In this document: piece after piece, positions 10,150-17,693 of the stretch
Position numbering within the stretch: the first letter of the stretch is position 1
How the letters are laid out: each line of letters begins with the position of its first letter
Assembly (NCBI GenBank): GCA_963783175.1
Contig: CAWANG010000008.1
Span: 3,931-67,930, forward strand
DNA: 64,000 bases
Reading direction: 5' to 3'
Source: Roseiarcus sp963783175
Lineage (GTDB): Bacteria > Pseudomonadota > Alphaproteobacteria > Rhizobiales > Beijerinckiaceae
Translations under genes and position numbers: made by a program
Notes under the pieces: generated by a model
The model's input: only the letters and a program-made list of their open reading frames with translations
Databases searched by the model: none
What the model was told of the DNA's origin: nothing

Positions 10150-11508
10150 ATGCAACGAACGAGCTGTCGTATGGTCATGGCCCGGGCGGTAATAGCCTCG
10201 GTGATCATGCTCGCCACAGGTCGGGTCGCTCATGCCCAGTCGCCGCCCATACCGCCTTCCGCCGCCGACGCCGCCCTCGCGGCGCAAAAAGCGGCGTTCC
10301 TTGCTCTGCCGGAAGCAACGCGGAAAGCGGCGCAGGACGCGCTGGTCTGGCTCGGATTCTACAACGGGGTGGCCAATGGCGACTTCGGCCGTCGAACGCG
10401 CGACGCAATTCTCGCCCTCGAGGCGAGCGCCAAGGCGCCGCCGAACGGCGCGCTGTCCGCGCCCGAACTCAAGGCGTTGCTTGCCGCCGCCGATAAGGCG
10501 CGCGAGGCGGTGGGATTTAAGGTCGTCAACGACGCCAAGAGCGGCGCGAGGATCGGCGCGCCGACCAAGCTCATCGGCGAGCGCGCCGGATCGAACCTCA
10601 ACTTCGCCTCGAGCGCCGACGCCGACCTCGGAGCGCTCTACGCGCGGCTCTCCGCCCCGGCGCCGGGCCGCAGGATCGCCTACAAGGCGATCAAGCCCGA
10701 CGCGTTTTTCGTTGTCTCGGGGCAGGAGGGGACGTCGAACTTCTACACCCGGTTCGACAAGAACGCGGCGGCGAGCCCGCCGATCCGCGGCTTCACGTTC
10801 GCCTATCCCGCCTCGCAGGCCGCTCAGCTCGACCGGGTCGCGCTCGCGGTCGCCAATTCGTTCGAGCCGTTTCCGCAGGCCGCCACTACGCCTGCGGCGA
10901 ACGCAGCGGTCGGAGCCGGCGTCACGCCCGGATCGGGCTCAGCGCCGCCCGCGCCTGCTCCTGCGCCGGCGGCAACCGCACTGGTCGTCGCGCCTGGCAA
11001 GGCGTTGACCGCGCTTAAGGTCGACAACTGCTCGAACGCGATGGTCGGCGGCAAGCCGGTCCGGTTCGAGCGGACGGACGCGGCGACCGGCCTGGCGATG
11101 GTCGCCGGAGATTTCGGCGCCAACGGCGAAGCGCCGCGCTTCGGGACGCCGGGACCGGATCTCGTCGTGCTCGGTTTCGCCGGCTCACGCCTCACCGCGA
11201 ACCCGGCTTCGCTCGCCGGCGGCGGGGCGCGACCGGCCGTCGTCGCCGCGGTGGAAACGAGCGGGAGCGGCGGACCAGTGTTCGACCGGCGCGGCTCCCT
11301 GGTCGGGCTCATCGCGCCGATAGCCGGGGAACCCAAACGCGTCGCCGGGGTCACGCTCGCCGCCTCTCACGCCATCATTGCCCCAAACGTCATCCGCGCC
11401 TTCCTCGGCACGAGTGAATCCGGCCCCCCCGGCCCAGCCGACCTCAGCGCCGGCGACATCGCGGCGCGCGAAAAGGAGGCGCTCGTCGCCGTCTTCTGCC
11501 AGAAGTAG
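10150..11508 (+). CDS. secreted peptidoglycan-binding / trypsin-like protein
   Basis: A 452-residue exported protein, divergent from the alpha-2-macroglobulin gene. The ATG at 10150 follows 'GAAGGAAAAAGG' and gives a signal peptide ending near 'ATGRVAHAQ'. Residues of about 40-130 resemble a PG_binding_1 domain ('LVWLGFYNGVANGDFGRRTR'). After an Ala/Pro-rich linker at about 255-305 comes a trypsin-like half-barrel with 'SGSGGPVFDRRGSLVGL', the region of the serine nucleophile. A clear catalytic histidine was not found, so this may be a degenerate protease acting as a binding module. The divergent position suggests a shared promoter region at 9998-10149. Confidence 0.7.
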   Translation: MQRTSCRMVMARAVIASVIMLATGRVAHAQSPPIPPSAADAALAAQKAAFLALPEATRKAAQDALVWLGFYNGVANGDFGRRTRDAILALEASAKAPPNGALSAPELKALLAAADKAREAVGFKVVNDAKSGARIGAPTKLIGERAGSNLNFASSADADLGALYARLSAPAPGRRIAYKAIKPDAFFVVSGQEGTSNFYTRFDKNAAASPPIRGFTFAYPASQAAQLDRVALAVANSFEPFPQAATTPAANAAVGAGVTPGSGSAPPAPAPAPAATALVVAPGKALTALKVDNCSNAMVGGKPVRFERTDAATGLAMVAGDFGANGEAPRFGTPGPDLVVLGFAGSRLTANPASLAGGGARPAVVAAVETSGSGGPVFDRRGSLVGLIAPIAGEPKRVAGVTLAASHAIIAPNVIRAFLGTSESGPPGPADLSAGDIAAREKEALVAVFCQK

Positions 11509-11522
11509 CGGGCGGGCCGCTC

Positions 11523-12245
11523 CTACCCGTCCATGTCCCATTTTTCGGCGCTGGCGCCCGCGAGTTCGCGCACCCGCTTCTCGTCCGCGCCGAACGTCCG
11601 CGCGTCGCCCTCGTAGACGATCCGGCCGTCGTCGAGCACGTAGGCGCGGTCGGCGATCTCGACCGCGGCGCGAACGTTCTGCTCGACAAGCAGGACGGAG
11701 ACGCCTTCGCGCCGCGCCGCGGCGACAATTCTGAACACGTCCTCGACGATCAATGGCGCGAGGCCCTGCGAGGGCTCGTCGAGCATCAGCAGCTTCGGGT
11801 TCAAGACGAGGGCACGGGCGATCGACAGCATCTCTTGCTCGCCTCCCGAGAGCTGGGCGCCCTTGTTGCTTCGGCGCTCGGCGAGGCGCGGAAAGGCCTC
11901 GTAGACGCGCTTGACCGTCCACGGACCAGGGCGCTCGACCGGGACGAGGAGGTTCTCATCCACGGTCAGATTGGCGAAGATGCGCCGCCCCTCCGGCACA
12001 TAGCCGACGCCCGCCTCGGCGATCCGGTAGGGCGGAAGTCCGGTCACATCGGCGCCAAACAGCGCAACGCTGCCCGTGCGCGGCCGGGTGAGGCCGATCA
12101 GGCAGCGCAAAGTCGTCGTCTTCCCTGCGCCGTTGCGGCCGAGGAGCGCGACGATCTCGCCCTCGCGCACTTCGAGGCTCACGCCGTGCAGGACATGGCT
12201 CTTGCCGTAGAAAGCATGGATTGCGTCGGCTCGAAGCGCGATCAT
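11523..12245 (-). CDS. livF: branched-chain amino acid ABC transporter ATP-binding protein LivF
   Basis: A 240-residue ATPase, the last gene of a five-gene importer operon. Walker A is 'GRNGAGKTTT', the signature is 'LSGGEQEMLSIARAL' and Walker B is 'LLMLDEPSQG'. The length and the 'EPSQGLAP' segment are typical of LivF. The start overlaps the stop of livG (ATGA). With LivG it powers uptake through LivHM in the inner membrane. The substrate may be branched-chain amino acids, amides or urea-like compounds. Confidence 0.93.
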   Translation of the reverse strand: MIALRADAIHAFYGKSHVLHGVSLEVREGEIVALLGRNGAGKTTTLRCLIGLTRPRTGSVALFGADVTGLPPYRIAEAGVGYVPEGRRIFANLTVDENLLVPVERPGPWTVKRVYEAFPRLAERRSNKGAQLSGGEQEMLSIARALVLNPKLLMLDEPSQGLAPLIVEDVFRIVAAARREGVSVLLVEQNVRAAVEIADRAYVLDDGRIVYEGDARTFGADEKRVRELAGASAEKWDMDG

Positions 12246-12994
12246 GCGTGCGCCTTGCCGAGATAGGCGGCCTGGACCTTGTCGCTGTCGGCGATCTCCT
12301 GGGGCGCGCCCTCGGCCAGCACCCTCCCCTCCGCCAGCACCATGATGCGGTCGGCGAGGTTGAAGACGACGCGCATGTCATGCTCGATCAGCATGATCGT
12401 CAGCCTCTCCTGCCGATGCAGGCGCCGGATCAGCCGCGCGATGTCATAGGTCTCCTGATCGCCCATGCCCGCCGTCGGCTCGTCGAGCATGAGGAGGCGG
12501 GGGCGTAGCGCAAGCGACATCATGATTTCCGCCGCCCGCTGGTCGCCGTGCGACAGCGCCCCGGCGCGCACGTCGCCCTTGTCGGCCAATCCGCCCATAT
12601 CAAGAAGCTCGTCGACGCGCGCTGCGACGACCGCCCGCGCCTCGGCCCCAAGCCAGGGCTTCAGGCGGTAGCCGGCTGCGATCTCGACCGCGACGCGGAT
12701 GTTGTCGGCGACCGCGAGCTCGGGAAAAATCTCGGTGATCTGGAACGTGCGGGCCATGCCGCGCCGCACGCGTTCTTCGGGCGCAAGCTCGGTGATGTCC
12801 TCGCCCTCGAACCGGATCGAGCCCGCGGTCGGTGGGATGAGACCGCTGACGAGGTTGAAGAACGTCGTCTTGCCGGCGCCGTTCGGCCCGATGATGGCGC
12901 GCAGTTCGCCCGGCTCGATCGTAAGCGACACGTCGTCGATGGCGACCAGGCTGCCGAAGCGCTTTGAGGCGCCGTTGACCTGAAGCAGGGTCAC
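12242..12994 (-). CDS. livG: branched-chain amino acid ABC transporter ATP-binding protein LivG
   Basis: A 250-residue ATPase with Walker A 'GPNGAGKTTFF', signature 'LSHGDQRAAEI' (the form usual for LivG) and Walker B 'LMLDEPTAGM'. The frame is open further upstream, but the GTG at 12994 overlaps the livM stop as GTGA and puts the first strand in the right place, so that start was chosen. The ATGA overlaps on both sides indicate tight translational coupling in the operon. Confidence 0.92.
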   Translation of the reverse strand: MTLLQVNGASKRFGSLVAIDDVSLTIEPGELRAIIGPNGAGKTTFFNLVSGLIPPTAGSIRFEGEDITELAPEERVRRGMARTFQITEIFPELAVADNIRVAVEIAAGYRLKPWLGAEARAVVAARVDELLDMGGLADKGDVRAGALSHGDQRAAEIMMSLALRPRLLMLDEPTAGMGDQETYDIARLIRRLHRQERLTIMLIEHDMRVVFNLADRIMVLAEGRVLAEGAPQEIADSDKVQAAYLGKAHA

Positions 12995-13947
12995 GCCTTG
13001 GCTCCGCCGCGCAACATTCCCAGAACCCCGCGCGGAAAGAAGCGCACCACCAGCACGAACACGAGACCGATGACCGACATCCAATTCTCGGTGCGGCTGG
13101 AGACGTAGTCCTGCAGCGCGACGAAGATCGCCGCGCCGATGAGCGGGCCCCAGAACGAGCGCATGCCGCCCAAGACCGCCATGATGACGAAATTGCCGGA
13201 GAGATCGAAACGCAGCGCTCGCGGATCGGTGAAGTTGTTGAGCAGCGCATAGAGCGCGCCGGCGACGCTGACGAACAGGCACGAGATCACGAACGATAGC
13301 CATATGTGGAACTCGATCGGCACGCCGAGGAACCGCGCGCGCCGCTCGTTCTCGCGAATCGCGGTCAGCGAGCGTCCGAACGGCGAATCGATCAGCTTCG
13401 CCATCGCGGCGACGCAAACCGCGAACACCGCCAGAGCGAAATAGTAGAACGCCTTATCGTTGCCGAAAATGTCGAGCGTGGCGAAGCCGAAATTGATCGG
13501 CAGGCGGTGCCAGCCGGTGAGGCCGTCGTCGCCTCCGGTCACCGAGTTCCATCGGAAGGCGAGAAAGTAGAACACCTGGCCGAAGGCGATCGTCACCATA
13601 GCGAAATAGACGCCCCGACGCCTGACGATCAGCGCGCCGATCGCCATCGCGGCGAGCGTCGCCACGACAATGCCGAGCCCCATCGCGGGTATCGTGCCGA
13701 GGCCGAGATACTTGATCGCCATCGCCGCGCCATAGGCGCCGAGACCGAAGTAGGCCGCGTGCCCGAAAGACAGGACGCCGGTGAACCCGAGCAGGAAGTT
13801 GAGCGACATCGCCGCGAGCCCCATGACGACGATACGGGTCGCAAGCTCCGTGTAGCCGCCGATCGCGCCCATCCAGAACGGCATGAACAGAAGCAAAAGG
13901 CAAACGGCGGCGTCGAAGGCGCGGGCGCGGGCGGGAGTGGGCGTCAA
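12991..13947 (-). CDS. livM: branched-chain amino acid ABC transporter permease LivM
   Basis: A 318-residue integral membrane protein with about eight to ten hydrophobic helices. It shows the LivM landmarks 'LGFTGVLSFGHAAYFGLGAY' in the second to third helices and the cytoplasmic coupling loop around 'LTAIRENERRARFLG'. It pairs with LivH to form the channel. Start and stop overlap the neighbouring genes by 4 bp each. Confidence 0.92.
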   Translation of the reverse strand: MTPTPARARAFDAAVCLLLLFMPFWMGAIGGYTELATRIVVMGLAAMSLNFLLGFTGVLSFGHAAYFGLGAYGAAMAIKYLGLGTIPAMGLGIVVATLAAMAIGALIVRRRGVYFAMVTIAFGQVFYFLAFRWNSVTGGDDGLTGWHRLPINFGFATLDIFGNDKAFYYFALAVFAVCVAAMAKLIDSPFGRSLTAIRENERRARFLGVPIEFHIWLSFVISCLFVSVAGALYALLNNFTDPRALRFDLSGNFVIMAVLGGMRSFWGPLIGAAIFVALQDYVSSRTENWMSVIGLVFVLVVRFFPRGVLGMLRGGAKA

Positions 13948-14813
13948 TGCACCCTCCCCTCTTCGCCGAGAAGGCCGCGGGGTCGAACCAGCAGCACCAG
14001 CCCCATCATCACATAGATCACCGCTTCGGTGGCGGAGGGAAAATAGACCGCCGCCAGTCCCGAGGCGACGCCGATCATCAAGCCGCCAAGAAGCGTTCCA
14101 AGGAGGCTGCCGAGGCCGCCGACGATGATCGCGACGAAGCTCGGCATGATGAGATTGGCGCCGATCGTCGGCGAAAGGCCGAGGAGGCCGGCCGCCAGCA
14201 CGCCGGCGAGGCCGGCCATGTAGATGCCAATGCCGAAGTTGAGGCTGCGGAGGACCCTGACATTGACGCCGAGCGTCGAGACGGTGTCGAGGTCGCGCGT
14301 GCCGGCGCGGATGCGCATGCCGAGGCGGGTATAGTTAAGGGCGGCAAACAATCCGCCGACCGCCGCCACGACGACGATGATCATGAACACGCGATAGCCA
14401 GTGACGAAGAAGAATTGGCTCGACAACGAGGTCGTGAGCCAGGCCGGCAACTGGAACGGGAGGCTTTGCGCGCCCCAGATGAAGCGCGTCGCGTCCTCGA
14501 AGATATAGGCGAGGCCGAAGGTGAGCAGCAGGCCGTAGAGCGGATCGCCGCCGTAGAGCGGGCGGATCAAGAGGCGCTCGATGACGAGGCCGAGCGCGGC
14601 GGTGAGGAGGGGAGCGACGATCAGCGCGCCCCAAAAGCCGATATAGGGGATGAGCGTGAACGCCAGATAGGCGCCGAGCGCCAGGAACCCGCCGTGGGCG
14701 AAGTTGATGACGCCGCTCAGGTTGAGGATAAGCGACAGGCCGAGCGCCATCAGCGCGTAGAACGCCCCGACGATCAAGCCGTTGAACACGTTGAACAGGA
14801 CGACTTGAGTCAT
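13944..14813 (-). CDS. livH: branched-chain amino acid ABC transporter permease LivH
   Basis: A 289-residue integral membrane permease with the LivH signature 'LIVGAFYALMALGLSLI' at the N-terminus, 'GVINFAHGGFLALGAYLA' and the coupling segment 'RAGTRDLDTVSTLGVN'. It lies 67 bp downstream of the substrate-binding protein and overlaps livM. It forms the membrane pore with LivM. Confidence 0.92.
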   Translation of the reverse strand: MTQVVLFNVFNGLIVGAFYALMALGLSLILNLSGVINFAHGGFLALGAYLAFTLIPYIGFWGALIVAPLLTAALGLVIERLLIRPLYGGDPLYGLLLTFGLAYIFEDATRFIWGAQSLPFQLPAWLTTSLSSQFFFVTGYRVFMIIVVVAAVGGLFAALNYTRLGMRIRAGTRDLDTVSTLGVNVRVLRSLNFGIGIYMAGLAGVLAAGLLGLSPTIGANLIMPSFVAIIVGGLGSLLGTLLGGLMIGVASGLAAVYFPSATEAVIYVMMGLVLLVRPRGLLGEEGRVH

Positions 14814-14880
14814 GCGATGATCGTCGCTCGTGGGCGGGGCGGCGGCGGAAGCGGCGCGCTCCCGCCCTTTCGCAACAGGC

Positions 14881-16140
14881 TCAGGTCGGCCAAGTCATCT
14901 TGCAACCGCTCTCCTCGACCGTTCCGGCGACATCGGCGCCGTTGACAACGTTGGTGACCTTGAACAGGTCGTCGGGCGCGGAACCCCCCGCCTGGGCTTG
15001 GCCGACAAAGAGCGTCGCCAGAAGCTGGTTCTGCCCAGCGCGGTAGAAGGCCGGGTTCGGCCCGAGCGCGATTTCGGGCGGCAGATGGAAATCCTGCAGG
15101 GCCTTCGCCATATCCACTGCCTTCAGCGAATTGGCCTTGGCCGCGGCAAGCGCACAGGTCCAGACCGAGACATAGCCGAACCAGGTCCGCGCGGTCGGTA
15201 CGCGGCCGGTGCGCTTCTTCGTCGCTTCGACGAATTCGGCGACGTGAGGCACGCCCGGTTGGTTCCAGTACCATTCCATGACCCACACCCCGATCCGCGC
15301 TTCGGGCGGCAGGCCTTCGAGCGGCTCCATCTCCTGCTGCGCGCCGGCAAGATGGACCTTGTTCTGAAGTCCGAACTGAACCGCCTGTTTCATGGCGTTC
15401 AGCATATCGTCGCCCTGGACGAGGAAGACGATGACGTCGGGGTTCATCCCTTGCGCCTTGATGAGGTAGGACGAGAAATCGACGCTTCCGAGAGGAACCA
15501 GGTCGCCGCCGACCCTCTGGCCGCCTAGCGCGCTGATGGCCTTGACCATCGCGGTCTCCAGCGTGTGGCCAAAGGCATAGTCGGGCGTGATGTAATAGAA
15601 TTTCTTCCCGTAATCCTTGACCAGGGCAGCGGCGACGGCGTTCGCCTCCATCTGCGTGGTGTTGCAAACTCGGAATACGTTCCAGTGGCAGCTTGCGCCG
15701 GTGATCGCATCGGTGTGGCCGCCGGGCACGATATGCAGGATGCCCTTTTCGTTCGAGACCTGCGCCATGGCGAGTGCGAGGGCCGAGTTGACGTTGCCGA
15801 GTAGAAAATCGACCTTGTCGCCGTCGATCAGCTTGCGCGCCTTCTGCACCGCCTGGCCGGCGTCGCCGCTGGTCGAATCCTCGACCACGAGCTCGACCGG
15901 GCGGCCGAGGATGCCGCCCTTGGCGTTGATCTCGTCGAGCGCCATCTGGCAGCCGATCAGCTCGTTCTTGCCGGGCGCGGCGTAAGTGCCGGTCAGCGGA
16001 TTGTCGAGGCCGATGCGGACGGCGTCGGCGGCGCGGGCGCGTATGATGAAAGGGCTGGCGAACTGGGCGGCGGCAAGGACCGCTCCGGTTTTGACTACTG
16101 CCCGACGGTCGATGCCGGCGCGCCAATTGGAGTTGGGCAA
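14881..16140 (-). CDS. periplasmic substrate-binding protein (branched-chain amino acid/amide family)
   Basis: A binding protein of the Peripla_BP_6 type, about 419 residues from the chosen TTG at 16140, which has GGGAG six bases upstream. The N-terminus carries a twin arginine ('IDRRAVVKTGAVLAAAQ') followed by a hydrophobic stretch, so export by Tat is likely. The mature part starts with 'VRIGLDNPLTGTYAAPGKNE'. The frame is open to an ATG at 16314, but that extension has no exported character. It is the first gene of the liv operon. The ligand is not predictable; amides, urea and short polar compounds are all bound by this family. Confidence 0.82.
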   Translation of the reverse strand: MPNSNWRAGIDRRAVVKTGAVLAAAQFASPFIIRARAADAVRIGLDNPLTGTYAAPGKNELIGCQMALDEINAKGGILGRPVELVVEDSTSGDAGQAVQKARKLIDGDKVDFLLGNVNSALALAMAQVSNEKGILHIVPGGHTDAITGASCHWNVFRVCNTTQMEANAVAAALVKDYGKKFYYITPDYAFGHTLETAMVKAISALGGQRVGGDLVPLGSVDFSSYLIKAQGMNPDVIVFLVQGDDMLNAMKQAVQFGLQNKVHLAGAQQEMEPLEGLPPEARIGVWVMEWYWNQPGVPHVAEFVEATKKRTGRVPTARTWFGYVSVWTCALAAAKANSLKAVDMAKALQDFHLPPEIALGPNPAFYRAGQNQLLATLFVGQAQAGGSAPDDLFKVTNVVNGADVAGTVEESGCKMTWPT

Positions 16141-16506
16141 GATTCTCTCCCGTGCTTCGATGTTATCGCTTGAGCCGGACGCAACCGCGCCGACCCCAAC
16201 GCTGGTGGAATTGTTGATCGTGCAACACTTTTGTCCACGGGCGTTCGGTTTAGTCAAGCGGGAGGACAAGGCGCCGGCGAGACCACGGTCCGGGCGGCCG
16301 GCCGGCGGGCGCAAATTCCGCGCGGACGATTGCGCGGCGGCGTAGTTCTCGCGCTGGACAAATCATCCGCGTGCCGGCGCCAGCCATATTCTGGCGTTTT
16401 CGGGTACCGAAAACGAAAACAGGCTAAATTATTTTTTCAGCGGTGGCCGTTCAGGCGGCGACCCCATGGAATGGCGGTGACGGCGATCGCAGGCACGCGG
16501 CTGGTT
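16141..16506. other. intergenic region between the rbbA operon and the liv operon
   Basis: 366 bp without a convincing gene. It must hold the end of the export operon transcript and the promoter of the liv operon, both on the minus strand. Apart from the hairpin at 16395-16415 and an AT-rich stretch at 16425-16440, nothing specific is visible. Confidence 0.6.
16395..16415 (-). terminator. 9-bp perfect hairpin, possible terminator of the HlyD-RbbA operon
   Basis: Arms CGTTTTCGG (16395-16403) and CCGAAAACG (16407-16415) with a 3-base loop, about 95 bp past the last gene of the export operon. No T-run follows on the minus strand, so if it ends transcription it is not a classical intrinsic terminator. 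Confidence 0.35.
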
Positions 16507-17691
16507 TCAACTCCCGAAAATGACGCGCCGGAAGCGGCTTTGAGCGACGATGAAATAGACCACGCCGATGGCGAACATGGCCAAGAGTTCGCGCCAGACG
16601 AGTGTGATGTCGGCGCCGCGAAACAGCACCGCCTGCGAGAAGGCGACGAAATGCGGCGTCGGGCTGATCGTCTGCATGAGATATTGCAGCCAGACTGGCA
16701 TGCTCTCCATCGGCGTGCTGCTGCCCGACAGCAATTGGGTAATCATCAGCGCCGGCACGGCGAGCAGGCCGAACTGCCCCATCGTGGTTGCGAGCGTGCC
16801 CAGCATGATGCCGAGCGCAGCGACGACGAGCGCGTAGATCGCCGCGCCCAGGACGAACAGGATCAAGGAGCCATTGATCGGTGCGCCGATCCACCAATGC
16901 ACAACGAATTCGAGCGACAGGACGGCGGCGACCAGGATCACGAGCCCGTTGGCGATCATCTTCGCCAGCATGATCTCGGTCGAGACCAGGGGCATGACCA
17001 ATAGGTGCTCCACGGTGCCTTGCTCGCGCTCGCGAATGAGCGCGGCGCCAGTCAGAATCACCGTCAGCATGGTGATCTGATTGATGACCTGCGTCATCGC
17101 CGAGAACCACGCCGTTTTGAGGTTCGGGTTGAAGGCGGCGCGGACGACGAGATTGATCGGCGCGCCGGTCGAGTCTTCCCGGCCGGAGATGAATTTGTTG
17201 ATCTCGTTGGCGATGGCTGTCCTGAGGTAGGCCGAGCCGTTGCCGGCCTGGGCGACCGCAGTGGCGTCGACGTTGATCTGGATGCCGGTTTTTCTCTGGG
17301 CGCGGATGTCGGATTCAAAATTCGGCGGGATTTCGACCACAAAGAGGAGCTTGCCCTGATCCATCATCGGGTCGATTTCCGGCGCAGTAATTTGCACCGG
17401 CGGCTGGAAGGTTGGGCGTCGCAAGCCTTCGGCGATCCGGCGCGACAGGTCCGAGCCGTCCTCGTCGACGATGCCGACCGAAAGGTTGCTCGCTTCCGTC
17501 AGGGCGCCGGTAGCGACCGTGTTGACCGAAAAGCTAAACGAGTAGATGACGAGCGCCAGCATCACCGGGTCGGCCCGGATGCTTCGCAGCTCCTTGATCA
17601 CCAGATGGAAAATATTGGTGACGTGGTCGACGAAGGTGAGCGGCTTTTCGTCCGCGAGGTGCGGCGCGGGGGAGACCGGAAGCGACGTCAT
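16507..17691 (-). CDS. ABC-2 type transporter permease (YhhJ-like)
   Basis: A 394-residue ABC-2 permease: one N-terminal helix near residue 45, a large periplasmic region (about 65-190), then five or six helices with 'IREREQGTVEHLLVMPLVSTEIMLAK', the family hallmark. The ATG at 17691 was chosen because GGAGG lies seven bases upstream. A GTG two codons earlier overlaps the rbbA stop but would sit on the ribosome site. It is the third gene of the HlyD-RbbA-YhhJ export operon, which in enterobacteria has the same order. The exported compound is unknown. Confidence 0.87.
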   Translation of the reverse strand: MTSLPVSPAPHLADEKPLTFVDHVTNIFHLVIKELRSIRADPVMLALVIYSFSFSVNTVATGALTEASNLSVGIVDEDGSDLSRRIAEGLRRPTFQPPVQITAPEIDPMMDQGKLLFVVEIPPNFESDIRAQRKTGIQINVDATAVAQAGNGSAYLRTAIANEINKFISGREDSTGAPINLVVRAAFNPNLKTAWFSAMTQVINQITMLTVILTGAALIREREQGTVEHLLVMPLVSTEIMLAKMIANGLVILVAAVLSLEFVVHWWIGAPINGSLILFVLGAAIYALVVAALGIMLGTLATTMGQFGLLAVPALMITQLLSGSSTPMESMPVWLQYLMQTISPTPHFVAFSQAVLFRGADITLVWRELLAMFAIGVVYFIVAQSRFRRVIFGS

Positions 17692-17693
17692 CG